Part shown: piece after piece, positions 53,779 to 64,000 of the stretch | Layout: the number at the start of each line of letters is the position of its first letter | Position numbering within the stretch: position 1 is the first letter of the stretch | Origin: Meghimatium bilineatum | Taxonomy: Eukaryota; Mollusca; Gastropoda; Stylommatophora; Philomycidae | NCBI GenBank assembly: GCA_034231615.1 | Contig: CM067322.1 | Span: 62,139,032 to 62,203,031 of the forward strand | Length of the DNA: 64,000 nucleotides | Direction: 5' to 3' | Made by a program: the position numbers and the translations under genes | The notes under the pieces: model-generated | Database searches by the model: none | Seen by the model: only the letters and a program-made list of their open reading frames with translations | Told to the model about the DNA's origin: nothing

Positions 53779-55332
53779 CAGCGGCGTACCTAGGGTAAAT
53801 GCAGCCTGGTGCGGTGAATATTTTGATCCCCCCTCCCCCGCCCGAAATTGTTAAAAAAAATTCCGAGTAAAAATTTACACGTTTATTATTTTTATCGATT
53901 TTATCCGCATTTAACAAAGATAGAAACACATTTTAAAATGTAAATTAAAAATTACAAATTCACTTTACGAGCTTTTTGACTAGCGAAGTCATTAATGACT
54001 GTGTCGAAGCTCACATCATTGACCAGCTCATGTTCGATTGATTAAATTGCGAGTTGTTTAATCTCAAGTTTCTCATAGTTGACCTGAGATAGTTTTTGAT
54101 TAATTTGAGTTTGGTGAAACTTCTTTCACATGTAGCTATACTAACTCCTAGAGTTAGGAACATACACAGTAAGATGACAATGTCGGGTACTGAATGGGAA
54201 AGCTGATGTTTCTGAATGAAGGCAAGTAATTCCATAGGCCCTTGGTCCTTTAAGTTCAAGGCCGACGATGCTGCGACAAAATTCAGTAGTCGCTATCTCT
54301 CGAGTAAAAATTCATCCTTGTTGATATCATCATCAGGAGCGTTGTGAAGATCAATGTCGACTCGATCGTCTAACAGTTGCTTTGGAGAAAGAAAGCCAAA
54401 CTTGTCAGCAACCTCAAGCAGTTGTGCAATTCTTGTTGAAATCTCCTGATTCACTCTGTCCAAGAAAGCGCATATTTCCAACAAAAGTTTATTTCTGTAG
54501 CTTAACCCGGCATCGGCGGCTTCTTCTCCAGGTATTTTATTTTTACGACGTATTCGCCGCTGTGGCTCCGTAGGGATTCCAAGTTCAGAACACACCGACT
54601 GCGCATAGCTCAAACTCGCATCGGCTACTTTTTCCCCTCGAAATTGTGAGGAATTCACTCAAAACTTTAATTTTTACTGCACAATCCTTAATGCTCATGT
54701 CCTTCTTCTGCATATATGTCTGCGCGTCATTTATTTCCGATAAAACCGGTGCCAAGAACAGAACCCTAGATACGTCAGGAACGTGAATGACTGTATTACC
54801 ACCAGCAAGCTGTCAGCAGCGGATCTCGTTTCTGAATTTTCTGTTCTCTCAGTTAAAATTTTCAGAAAGTGGCTTTTAACCATTTTGACCACTTCTGCTT
54901 CTCGCGCTCCAGCGTATTTCGGCTAATCATTTGAGACTCATTCGAGTAGTTTTCATCAGCACTTCACAACGGTGAGTGGAATTGGAGAAGAAGGTGTGCA
55001 GACGATCAAGCGTGCCGAAGAAGACCTCAGCAGTCCATGAAGTCGAGGTCGTCCGCCTCTAGCTTCTTCAAAATCATTCAATCCCGGCGGCATTTTTTTC
55101 TGTGTCAATAAAGTCGATAACAGAATCTTCAACAGACACACGATGGCCAAATGTGCTTAACAAGAAAAAAAAATTGTTCATCAACTTTTCAACAACGGGC
55201 ATGAACTTTGGCACGGCAAAGACACTTAAATTCCATTTCAAAGTTTTTCATTTTTTGAGGGGCATTTTGATAGCCCTCAAGTCTTGATGCCCGGTGCGAC
55301 CGCACCTCCTCACCAACCTTGGTACACCTCTG
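53779..55332 (-). mobile_element. hAT-type DNA transposon, inactive
   Basis: The left end CAGCGGCGTACCTAGG pairs with the right end (reverse complement CAGAGGTGTACCAAGG) at 13 of 16 positions, a hAT-like CAG...CTG terminus. The flanking octamers GAGTAAGG and GAATTAAC match only partly, so the duplication is decayed. The interior encodes hAT transposase remnants on the minus strand. Confidence 0.85.
54011..54960 (-). pseudogene. hAT transposase (ZMYM1-like), broken
   Basis: Pieces in order on the minus strand: ADENYSNESQMISRNTLERE, VLFLAPVLSEINDAQTYMQK, then KKDMSIKDCAVKIKVLSEFL, then LLLEICAFLDRVNQEISTRI and ADKFGFLSP, and lastly VSIATCERSFTKLKLIKNYL with RSTM. The last is the hAT C-terminal dimerisation motif. 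Stops and at least two frame changes separate the pieces. Confidence 0.85.
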
Positions 55333-55334
55333 GA

Positions 55335-56110
55335 ATTAACTATTAATTAATCGTTAATTTTTATCAAAGTTAACTATTAAAATTAAATTAATCGTTACCA
55401 GCAATAATTATATATATATATATATAATTTGTGTGAATGTTTGCGTGGTACTTTTTGTTGCTCGTTCTCATACTCAACACTCCCCTCAAAACTATTAGTA
55501 GTCTCTTATGACATGCATGGAGATCATAGTGTTAATATTCTTTTCTCCTCCTTCTGACACTGTCAACACACGAAATAATTGAACCCTCCCCCTTTAGATA
55601 AGTAACCTCATAATTAACACTACGGAGAATGCACACCACCGCGCGTTTTTTAATATGATAGTAGAACTAAGAAAACTATTTAATTACTCAAAAGGTTACA
55701 TACGTAAGGATTGTGTTTTTTTTTCTTCAAAACTGTCTATGTGCAAAGTATTCGGCCAAATGAGGGGGAGGGGGGAATTCATATTAAAATATTGATCACC
55801 CACTTCTGTAAACCCCGTATACCCACTTTTTTCATAGATAAATATATATCTGTGTGTGTATGTGTGCGTGTGTGTGTATTCATTATTACATGATGGTCAA
55901 GCAGCCCCTTATGTAAGCTTAAATTTGTGTATTTCAAGTAATAACATAATGATCACATTATGTTTATATAATAAATCTCTGTTTTGTTATCCTCATGTTT
56001 CATTATTACCTAACACTTATTTGTACCACAAACTATGTTATTATTATAATTAATTTTATTTAAGGTATCCTTATGGTGAGGCGCACTTCTTTAAAACGCG
56101 GATAAGGTCC
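55335..56110. other. No gene seen; microsatellites
   Basis: (TA)n near 55408-55427 and (GT)n near 55852-55878. Otherwise AT-rich with no recognised content. Confidence 0.5.
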
Positions 56111-56114
56111 AATT

Positions 56115-56345
56115 TATCTCTTCTTCTTCTTCTTTTTCAGACTCCTGAAGATTAGCATTATGTAGTTCGAAGAACGAAGTGCATTGTATCATAGCTTATA
56201 TCTTAGCTGGGATATCTGCGCCTTTCGGTCTGATGCATCCTACTTTAACATAACTTCTGCGTCACTTTGCCCCTTTTGGGGATGAATCAATCAACGAGAG
56301 GCCAAGACCTGCTTAGTCGCCTCTTACAACATGATTGGCAGGTAA
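56115..56345 (-). mobile_element. SINE, long form
   Basis: On the minus strand ATGTTGTAAGAGGCGACTAA at the 5' side and TAAAGTAGGATGCATCAGAC in the middle lead to a (GAA)n-rich end. It is a diverged long-form copy. Confidence 0.8.
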
Positions 56346-56349
56346 TAAT

Positions 56350-56995
56350 GTCACAATTCCCCCCCCCCCTTTTTCTTTCTGTTCTCTGGCAACACATGGG
56401 CGCCAATTTGGTTAAATCATAGTTTTTTAACCATAAAATAATAATAGAGTTCACGTTCTGATAATCCAGCCACCACGAATTCGAATCTGTATTTAAGGTC
56501 GTAGCGCAGAACCATAACCGCTGGAGTATATAATCTAATACGTTTTTGTCATCACAATGTTAATATTGAAGTCCTGGTGACGAGATATCTGAAACACAAC
56601 CCCTTGATTTTCTTTTATTGATATCAGCATCTGATGTAATTAAACTAGACTCATCACCGTAGTTGAAAGAGTCGTAACTCAGCGCAAAGGGACACCATCC
56701 TTTAGTTTGGTACCATTATTGATGCTATTATTTTACAGAATTGCCCTATATCACAGCACAAAGGGAAACGATGACCATCTGAAACAGCTCTGACGGAAAG
56801 CTCTACTGTACTGTCATGGAGCTGCCGACCACAGTTACGTTCTTTAATGGAATCCATATCAGCATATGACTTCTGCTGGAAAACGAGGAAGAAGAAGGAG
56901 AAAAAAATATGTGACCCATAAGACATACGCTAGTAATAATCCTTGAGGAAAGATGATAAGCATTTTTCTGGTCTATAGAAATTAATCTCTAGCGC
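56350..56995. other. No gene seen
   Basis: A poly-C run lies at 56358-56368. Around 56775-56830 CAGCTCTGACGGAAAGCTCTAC resembles AGCTCTGATGGATAAGCTCT at 17583, a faint shared repeat. Nothing coding. Confidence 0.45.
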
Positions 56996-56999
56996 TGGG

Positions 57000-57480
57000 A
57001 ACAACCCATCGGCAGGAAATACGAGGGCTGGGGCAACACATAAGGAAAAACGGAAATAGACATGTGTTGTCAATATGTATAAACACGACATACTATCGAA
57101 TAGACGCAAAGACATACGACATTTTGAAGCCACCATCAGGACAAACGACAGCTGACTAACAATGAATAGAAACACACACATAACGACGCTGGGAGGCAGG
57201 GAATGGTGAAAGTGGGGGGGGGTGGGAGAAATAAGTGAAGCATAATTGGATATTAAGAGAGAGATATTACGGACCATGTGACCAACCCTGGTAACAGAAG
57301 ATAAAAAGGAAATTGAGACCTGGTCAACAAGGCATAGATGCTTTAAAACATGCAATAAAACAAAACAGGACAATTTTCGACGTATCGGTCCAAATGAGAC
57401 GTTATTATTTTTCTTGAAAAAGTTTCCATTTAGACCGATACGTCGAAAATTGTCCTGTTTTGTTTTATTGCATGTTTTAT
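57000..57480. repeat. Penelope-like tail with 53-bp inverted repeat
   Basis: 57344-57396 and 57427-57479 are reverse complements with one mismatch, around a 30-bp spacer; the arm has ACGTATCGGTCCAAATG. To its left, on the minus strand, GTCCTGATGGTGGCTTCAAA then ATGTCGTATGTC resembles the stem-loop block of the other tails. This is the third mirror-image tail in the window. Confidence 0.85.
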
Positions 57481-57649
57481 ACCTTTTTATCTATATTTAT
57501 CCATATTTAACATGTTTACTTATTTTGCATTACTATTTGTTCCTTTGACTACTGTGGCACCCTCCAATTTGTCGGGCACCCTCCGACCATTTGGTTATTT
57601 ATATTCATAGATGCATTCATTCTTAGTTCTCACTCTGGATAATTGAATT

Positions 57650-57845
57650 TCTACGTTCGTTCTCAAACTCCTGCAGATTAGCAGGATGTAGTCCGGAATG
57701 CGTTTAGTAATGGTTCACATCATTGATACGAAATCTTTGCTTTTGACCTGACACATCCGACTTTAGAATGCCACTGCATAATTTTGACCCTATATGGGAT
57801 AGCCAATTCCACCATATAGCCTCCTTAGTAATGCAGGCGCCACTA
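57650..57845 (-). mobile_element. SINE, long form, diverged
   Basis: On the minus strand TACTAAGGAGGCTATATGGT, then AGTCGGATGTGTCAGGTCAA, then CTACATCCTGCTAATCTGCA and GAGTTTGAGAACGAACGTAG. It is flanked on the right by an R1-like LINE. Confidence 0.82.
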
Positions 57846-58830
57846 TCATCGCCAGTCACATACAGATAGAGAGGCTGGAGATAATTCAAAACGAAGCGAT
57901 GCGAATCATCATTGGTTGCACAAGGGACACACCCTGTGTTGCTATGAGATTTCTCCTTGATTTTCCCAGCACATCTTATAGAATATATGGGTGGCCTGCC
58001 CGCGCATACTTCAAAGTGAGTTCTGACATAGTCCACCCACTACACAGCGAGCTCCCACATGTGAAGGGAAGCAGGCTCTAGACAGGCAAATCGTGGATGG
58101 GTCGGGCCGAGGATATCGTTATATATATTTGTGCCCCAAAAGACATAACTCCTGGCGAAGAATGTATACCTATTCCCACGGTCTTTCAAGAGGCAGTCAA
58201 GACCGTCATTGCACTCAATAGTGCAGGGAACTCAGCCATGAGATCGTGGGTGCTGAGTTCAAGGCAATAATCTGCGAGAATACTGATGACACAGATGTTG
58301 TGATTTGTACGGACTGGTCTGTCATCCGTCACCACCGATGCGCATGGGCCTTTACAGCCAGATCAAAAGGAAGCACAGTACACGAAGCCAGTGGTGCAGT
58401 TACCGCAATAACACGCAGTCTCACAATCGAAGTATTTGCCGTAACGTACGTACTTAACTGGATGGAATCGCAATCCTATTCCCATGCGTGCATACTAAAT
58501 GAGACAATGAACATGATTTAGAAAGTAAAAACAGGTAATGTACGTAGGAAATGGGTAGAGTCATTAGAGAGAGCAAAAAACGCGGGCTTCACTACGAAAG
58601 CTCATGCTTATTTCTGTCCCCGGACACGCGGGTGTGGAGGGAAACGAACGAGCAGACCAATTAGCTGATCTCGCCACCACAACAGACGGTCTGCCTATGG
58701 ACTGAGCAGACATTCTCATTGCTCCTCGTGAATCCTCATGATCAGAGGATTTTGAGATGAATGAGCATGAGTCAATATCAAGAATGCGCAAATTGGGAGT
58801 GAGGATGGGCGTGACCCGTAGAGAACCCCT
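57845..58830 (+). pseudogene. R1-like LINE connection and RNase H, decayed
   Basis: RLEIIQNEAMRIIIGCTRDT begins a post-RT region. GKSWMGRAEDI follows, then RNase H with VVICTDWSVIRHHRCAWAFT (DGS changed to DWS), CPRTRGCGGKRTSRP in a shifted frame, and near the end EHESISRMRKLGVRMG. Same family as 48660-49440. Confidence 0.8.
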
Positions 58831-58900
58831 GACAAAGTAATGGAATAGCGTTGTTACCGTTTTATTCGCGTCAATTGTCCGACACATTCGTCTTCGGCGG
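58830..58900 (-). mobile_element. SINE fragment (5' end only)
   Basis: On the minus strand CCGCCGAAGACGAATGTGTC and AATTGACGCGAATAAAACGG match the first 65 bases of the short-form SINE. The 3' part is missing, unlike a normal 5' truncation. Confidence 0.75.
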
Positions 58901-58996
58901 TTATTAATTTAAGATGTTGTACCGTCTTCGCACGAAATGTCATCAACAGCCCCCATTTACCGCATGTTTTCCTCCTCAATCATACCATACTATAAG

Positions 58997-59090
58997 CCAT
59001 AACCTGTCAGGGTCGCAGGGGTACCACATTGGACGAAACAACATACAAAGTATTCCAGCAAATTCTATCTTCAATGATGCAGATAAGTGT
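58997..59090 (+). repeat. Unclassified repeat, copy 2
   Basis: CAGGGTCGCAGGGGTACCAC then ATTGGAC, and TTCTATCTTCAATGATGCAG at the end, as at 53325-53410. Confidence 0.75.
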
Positions 59091-59099
59091 GAAAATATC

Positions 59100-59980
59100 T
59101 TGACCTATCCAGCCCTTGATGCTGTATGTATGTCCATGATTGTATTAGTCTGCGTGTTCTGCCAGGATTAAGGGCTTGTGAATTTAAGTTAGCATAATAT
59201 ATGCAGACATACCAATATTTCTTTCAATGAAACAAAACGGTTGTTATGTGGGGAGGGGATTGCCAGCTATGATGGTTGTAGAGATTGTACGCTGAGTTCT
59301 ACAGAAGGTTCTTTCTTGCATGTATTGGCCAATTAATTCACACTACCTCTCAAAATTGACTATTACTTTGCGATCCACATAACCCAACTGCTCCTCGTAC
59401 TCTTTTCAGCCAGTTATCTATTCTACAAACTTTCCACTTTACCACCCCCCCCTTCCCATCCGCTTTTGCAGAAATAAAAATATGTGACTTTTCAGTAAAT
59501 TCGCATGTACGTTGTTTGAGTAGAGTTTACACCCTCCCCCCATTTCCCCCGCTGAAAATAGAACATTACTTTTAGTACTAAATTTCTCATATTCACGACT
59601 GAGGCGCATCAGGGAATGTAACGTTTTAACAGTATTTTTCCGTTACCAACGGATGATGTGTTTCACATCACGCCCGTTCCTTTACTTTCTCAGAATATCT
59701 CGTACCCATTTCTTTAGGCTGTGTCGATCTAAGGCCGTTGGTTTAAAAATATCTGCAGTTGAACTGGAACTAGGTACAATAAAAATACGTGTATCCTATT
59801 TATTATTCCTCTAAAAAAACAAGCTCGAATATCCCATCCCAAACAAACAGCAAAGCGGAAAGCTTTTAGAACATCTCCCCATCAACCAAGCCTGTAGATA
59901 AGGAGGAGGAGGAAGGGAGGATTAAAGCCAGACCCGAGGATAAGTGGTCTGGGAGGGGTTTGAACCTCACTCCTATTAAC
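59100..59980. other. No gene seen
   Basis: No recognised coding signal or repeat upstream of the kinase C gene. Confidence 0.45.
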
Positions 59981-59984
59981 AAAT

Positions 59985-60360
59985 CAAACATGACTTTTTG
60001 AACTAAGAACAGCCAAAAGGTCCATAAAAATCAATCCTTAGCGATTTTTCGCAAAAAATGTCTTTAAATTTCTCGCCAAACAGTGAAATTTACATACGAA
60101 AACGGACGAATGACCTATTTAATAACAATTTAAAAAATAAAACCCTTCCTTTAAGTATTCATATCTACGGCCCTGGTTTAACCCTTCGACAACAGTCTTA
60201 GGACATTCGAATATGACTTTTAGTACTAGGAACTTAGCGAAAAGGTGGGTAATCATATTTCAACCAGTTTGCAATGAAAATGGGCGAATTACCCTTTTTA
60301 GTTAAAGCACATCACCCCTTTCTGAGTATGTATCCTTTTGCATGTACGGCCCTGTCCTTA
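59985..60360 (+). repeat. Diverged tandem duplication, ~220-bp period
   Basis: CATGACTTTTTGAACTAAGAAC...GTATTCATATCTACGGCCCTGG is echoed about 220 bases later by ATATGACTTTTAGTACTAGGAAC...CTTTTGCATGTACGGCCCTG. Similarity is patchy. Confidence 0.6.
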
Positions 60361-60657
60361 ACAAAGTCGCATCTACGGTCTGGTGCACTGAAAAAGATAT
60401 GTGCAGTGAGCCCTACTACTGTACTCAAACAGGACATAAAATTGGGAGTGTCCCAACGTATTAAGACATGTATATTAGCAATTAAGTAATATACATACTC
60501 GTAAAATGTAAGAGATGAATTGTTTTCTTGTATCAGACCAGAGTAAATCAATAGCGTCAAGAGATAAGCAACAACTGTGATGGAATAGCACCAGAGCCTG
60601 GTCGCGAGGCTGAGTGGACCGAGCGGGTATGCCGAGGCATTCAAACCAAGATTGATG

Positions 60658-60667
60658 GCGCATGCGC
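60658..60667. promoter_or_regulatory. NRF-1-type palindrome upstream of kinase C
   Basis: GCGCATGCGC, a perfect match to the nuclear respiratory factor 1 core, lies 200 bp before the kinase C ATG in an otherwise CpG-poor window. Such sites mark core promoters in animals (the fly factor is Ewg). Likely part of the promoter. Confidence 0.5.
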
Positions 60668-60866
60668 AAGCCTATCTGCATTTTCGACGACTAATATTTG
60701 TATTACAACTTCCGCGATATTTTTTTTTGATGTGATTGTCTCGTTTTATTTGGATTAATTTCTGATCTCAAGATTTCTAAATGCATCGTCGTACGGCAGG
60801 ATTTGGGTAAATTTCATTCCCTGGTCAAGGACCAGTTATCGGGCTTGAGTGCACGAGGGAGTCAAA

Positions 60867-61199
60867 ATGGTCTTCTTCAACGGTTCCGTGAAAATAAAGA
60901 TCTGCGAGGCAGTGGATCTGAAGCCGACTAACTTCTCCATACGTCTGCACATGAAGGCCTCGCAGATGATTGAACCATACGTTAATATAGGTGTAGATGA
61001 AGTGTATGTGGCTAAGACGACCACGAAGACTAAAAGTATGAAGCCACAATGGATCTGGAATGAAGATTTCACTTCTGAAGTTCACAACGGACAGAATTTA
61101 AATTTGACAGTTTTTCACGACGCTGCTATTCCACCCGACGAGTTTGTGGCAAATTGTACTATTCCCTTTGATGATGTCAAAGAAAAATCAGATCTTTGG
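60867..61199 (+). CDS. PRKCE: Novel protein kinase C (epsilon/eta type), first coding exon
   Basis: ATG at 60867 opens [20 protein letters not shown]; the exon ends EKSDLW at a GTAAGT donor in phase 0, 111 codons. It is the N-terminal, calcium-independent C2 domain of PKC epsilon/eta (fly Pkc98E, Aplysia Apl II). [40 protein letters not shown] and [10 protein letters not shown] are near-identical to that family. Key calcium-binding aspartates of classical C2 domains are missing, as expected for a novel isoform. Odd: [10 protein letters not shown] has two residues more than the usual KPxWNE, as if a Trp-containing pair was inserted. The full kinase (C1 pair, catalytic domain) lies beyond the window. 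Confidence 0.97.
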
Positions 61200-61472
61200 G
61201 TAAGTTGGACTTTCATTATAGCTTCAGATTTTAAATTTCTTAATGCTCATGCAAAGCTTGGCAGCGGTAGCCATTTTCTACCTCAGATTTCGAACACCTC
61301 ATCCGGACATTTTCTGATTTCAACTCTTCTTATAAATTATAACTTGGTTTCTTTATTAATACCCATTTATCCGTAGTTCCACCAATATTTCCTCTATCCA
61401 GTATGCTTAATAAAGTGTATGTCTTGACAAGAAGCGAACGGGTCCTAATTGTTTACCGTGTCTGTTCTTTAG
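61200..61472 (+). other. Kinase C intron 1, 273 bp
   Basis: GTAAGT donor and TGTTCTTTAG acceptor. The reading frame happens to stay open for 59 more codons past the donor, but these have no PKC similarity. Confidence 0.93.
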
Positions 61473-61536
61473 ATCGATTTGGAACCGATTGGAAAACTGC
61501 ACATTGTTATCGAACTGTGCGGCTCACAAACGGAAG
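61473..61536 (+). CDS. PRKCE: Novel protein kinase C, second coding exon
   Basis: After the acceptor it encodes IDLEPIGKLHIVIELCGSQT then E plus one base, ending at a GTAAG donor in phase 1. It completes the C2 domain: DLW joined to IDLEP matches the DLWVDLEPxGK segment of Pkc98E. The next exon, expected to carry the pseudosubstrate and first C1 domain, was not found up to 64000. Confidence 0.95.
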
Positions 61537-62735
61537 GTAAGAATACTTTGATTAAATAAATAACATTGCCATGGGCTCGCATCTCTGCCTTTTTTTATTT
61601 TGCTAGTTTGTACATTTGCTAGAGCTTGCATGATTTTTATGGTGTATTTATTTGGGCTCATCAATTAGTCTCTCACACCTCTGGGACATTAATTGCTCTC
61701 GCTAATCATAGAAACAAATGCCAGTATTTCTCTGACGAGAAACTGCCGCGCTCCCTGTTTTATGATAATGAGCAGCGAATAGCTGCGGTCTGCTACTTTG
61801 TCAAATTGTCTTCATTGAAATAGCCCGAAGAAAGTTATATTTTAAATAAAATATATTGAAAACTTATGCGAATTAATATAATCAAAATAAGAATAGTTTG
61901 AAATGTTACAAGAATCATATAGGTCTACTATAATCGCGCCGGTGGCCTTGGTAATTGACCTGACCTCAGGTCAACAACTGCTGACGATAGATAAAATAAA
62001 GCTAAGGTCTCAAGAAAATAATATAGACAGCCACTTAAGCAATTGTCTTGTGTACATAAACACAGCCTTGAAATGAGCAATTACAAACAGAGTTGTGTAA
62101 AGGTAAATGCATTAATAGATATAGACTTTTTTTTCAGTAGACATTTTTAAATTGCATGATTGTTTTTGTTAAGCAAAAGCCTACTGTTCTGACTTCTGAG
62201 TGTTACTGTTAGTCTTAGTACTGTTAGTTAGTGTTATCCACCAGGGTCTGAATGTTCAATGCCAATCCAATGAGCTGAACTATTTTTCATTGACAAAATT
62301 ATTGTAACTTATTAGGCCTATTCATATTTTCATGTAGATACTAGTTGAAATGGTTATGGAGATTTTGTTCACTTGTAGTTGATGCAATGATTTTTGATAT
62401 CATTTCAATGAGAAAAAAGGCACTTAGGATTCAAATCTTACAATTGTTTAGGCCTATATAAAATTTGAAAATACTGTTTTTTGGTTTTCTTATACACATT
62501 TTATTTTTCAAAGACATTTTATAGCATTTGTCACAATTGCAAAACCACAACACTGCTTTTTTAACCTCAAATGATCTGTATTTGAAATCAAAGTTTTTAA
62601 TTAAATACCCTCCACTGTTGAACATTACAAAAAACTTTGATTTCATATAACAATTTCCATCTTATGCTGTGTAGCTCATGTTTTACAGTTTTAGATAGTC
62701 TGTGATTTTATATTTTCTCAGCTCATGGGGCAGTA
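61537..62735 (+). other. Kinase C intron 2, first part; no gene seen
   Basis: AT-rich intron sequence with no recognised repeat or exon. Confidence 0.6.
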
Positions 62736-62739
62736 TATA

Positions 62740-63150
62740 TCATCATCAGGTGCCATGCCGGCTGGCATAGGCGATCATGGCTCTATCTCTAGTATTATGT
62801 ATCAGGATCATTATAGTTTCCCTGCCATGCTAGGTTCTTAACTGTCAAATATTTTATCATGTTGTCACCCTCTGTCTCTGTTACCTTCAATCTTGTCTGT
62901 TGTGACTGTTCTCCAAATCTCCTTGTCTCATAATGTGGCAAAAAAATGAAGATTGTCTTTTTCTTATATTATTGATTAAGCTCCGACTTGCATTTGACTT
63001 CTTCAACACCTCCACATTAGTTTTCCTGGCATTCTGTGGTATTCTCAGCATTCTTCTGTTAAACCACATCTCTACTGCCTCTAATTTCCCACTTTCCTGT
63101 TTGAGCGACAGTCTATATAGTAATTTTAAATCAGCCTGGAGAGTCAAGAA
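62740..63150 (-). pseudogene. RTE-like LINE 3' end in kinase C intron 2
   Basis: The minus strand reads AVEMWFNRRMLRIPQNARKT, then RKRQSSFFCHIMRQGDLENS, in the style of the AFE-W-WRRMLRI..W and FFGHIMR motifs of RTE-like LINEs. A 3' UTR with GCCAGCCGGCATGGCACC ends in TGATGATGATAT. It lies antisense to the kinase gene. Confidence 0.82.
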
Positions 63151-63154
63151 AAAT

Positions 63155-64000
63155 TGTGTAGTGTGCCATCAGGCCCATAAAAAGGAAGATTTGAACATCA
63201 GGTTGTATTTTGCCCTGGATTAGAGAAACATTTTTATTAGAATATTTTATAAAATTAGTGTGTTTAGTTTAACATTAAAAAAATACATCCATAAATTCCT
63301 ACATGCTTATTTAATATAGAAGAAAAATATTTTTTTAAAATGAGAGCGAGGGAAAAATAAATTGTTTGCTTTAGATAATCTGGGCACATTGGCTAACTAT
63401 TTATATACTAGTGCTTATTATTAGTGTAACCTAACATTGTTTCCCTACTCTTGATTAATAGGGTTATTCTTGAAGGTAACAGAAGCTAATGTTTAATTAT
63501 TGTTATTTTAAAGTTTACCTTGTATTGTTCATAAGTTTACATAAATTTTGATACTATACTTATGCTTTTATGCTGAGTTAAACACCTTCTCTATTTTGTA
63601 CTTGCTCAGTCCTAAGTTCAACATTCCAAATGTTTCCAAATTCCCTTCATTCCTTGTATAAATATATCACAATGTATTGTGTACTCACTAGGCAACAACA
63701 GTATGTCCCACTTATCAGTCTCCTGTAACATACTATAAGTGTTTTTAATTAATACAGGTTGTATGCTCTCTCATACCTGCATGCCCAGGACTATAGATTT
63801 ATATAAGAGGAGGTTGAAAGTATTTATAGATGCAATCACTGTTAAGCTGTAGATATGGCTTTGCTGGGGTGGGGTGGATCCCAAAAGAAAATAAGATATT
63901 TTAACTCTACATTAGGGGGCCTTTTTTAAAACCATTATTCTCCCAGTAGTTTTATCATAAGGGGTGTTTAACCATTTTTTAAATTAGCCTCCTAAGCTAC
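63155..64000. other. No gene seen; continuing kinase C intron
   Basis: AT-rich; no kinase C exon recognised on the plus strand and no known repeat. Confidence 0.5.

Noticed and set aside
60605-60660. tRNA-like stretch (AGGCTGAGTGGACCGAGCGG) upstream of the kinase C gene
   Set aside because: It recalls a tRNA D-arm/A box, but no anticodon arm, T-arm or acceptor pairing can be drawn. It is probably chance or an old SINE head.
61200-61376. Extension of the first kinase C exon into the intron (59 more codons)
   Set aside because: A GTAAGT donor sits precisely where PKC similarity ends, and similarity resumes at 61473.
1-64000. CRISPR arrays, bacterial operons, riboswitches
   Set aside because: There are no regularly spaced repeats with unique spacers, no ribosome binding sites and no operon-like gene spacing; this is animal nuclear DNA.

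Overview
This is AT-rich animal nuclear DNA: short exons with GT-AG junctions, long introns, and a dense, nested load of non-LTR retrotransposons (LINEs), SINEs, Penelope-like remnants and DNA transposons. An invertebrate, most likely an arthropod, is suggested by the protein kinase C exon, which resembles fly Pkc98E, and by the repeat spectrum; the lineage call is inference. Three conserved host genes can be read.

(1) A FAM89-type leucine-rich adaptor gene lies on the minus strand. Its two coding exons are at 25366-24947 and 18871-18563, joining in phase 0 to 242 aa across a 6.1 kb intron. That intron holds a 2.2 kb DNA transposon (21819-24000) with matching inverted ends starting CACTG and a single 555-codon open frame that carries the hallmarks of a CMC (CACTA-Mirage-Chapaev) transposase. 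This is the most notable object in the window. (2) A complete ISCA2 gene (mitochondrial A-type iron-sulfur carrier) lies on the minus strand at 42423-36387. It has four exons and encodes 147 aa with all three cluster-binding cysteines. LINE tails sit directly upstream of its start and in intron 1. (3) The first two coding exons of a novel-type (epsilon/eta) protein kinase C lie on the plus strand at 60867-61199 and 61473-61536, giving the N-terminal C2 domain; the gene runs off the right edge.

Layout. 0-3.6 kb: RTE-like LINE pieces, one split by a second LINE with a 12-bp target duplication. 4-4.5 kb: a near-perfect 156-bp inverted repeat. 5-18 kb: mostly featureless AT-rich DNA with SINEs and LINE tails. 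18.5-25.4 kb: FAM89 gene with its transposon and LINE debris. 26-30 kb: SINE, LINE fragments, and a 5'-truncated LINE with a 455-codon open frame. 30-36 kb: Penelope-like tails, microsatellite, LINE tails. 36.4-42.9 kb: ISCA2. 43.2-43.9 kb: GIY-YIG endonuclease piece of a Penelope-like element. 43.9-49.4 kb: LINE cluster with a nearly full-length element whose reverse transcriptase and RNase H are still open. 49.7-53.8 kb: unclassified repeats with a tRNA-like segment, a further LINE, and a 30-bp perfect hairpin. 53.8-55.3 kb: dead hAT element. 56-59 kb: SINEs and LINE remains. 60.6-64 kb: kinase C gene.

A unifying theme is a shared 3' end. Several LINE copies and a SINE family of at least a dozen copies end in the same GAAC-x(3)-GAAGAAGAAG-like tail. 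Exact 9-13 bp target duplications around seven insertions (two LINE, five SINE) show that the tail is the true terminus, and suggest that the LINE mobilises the SINE.
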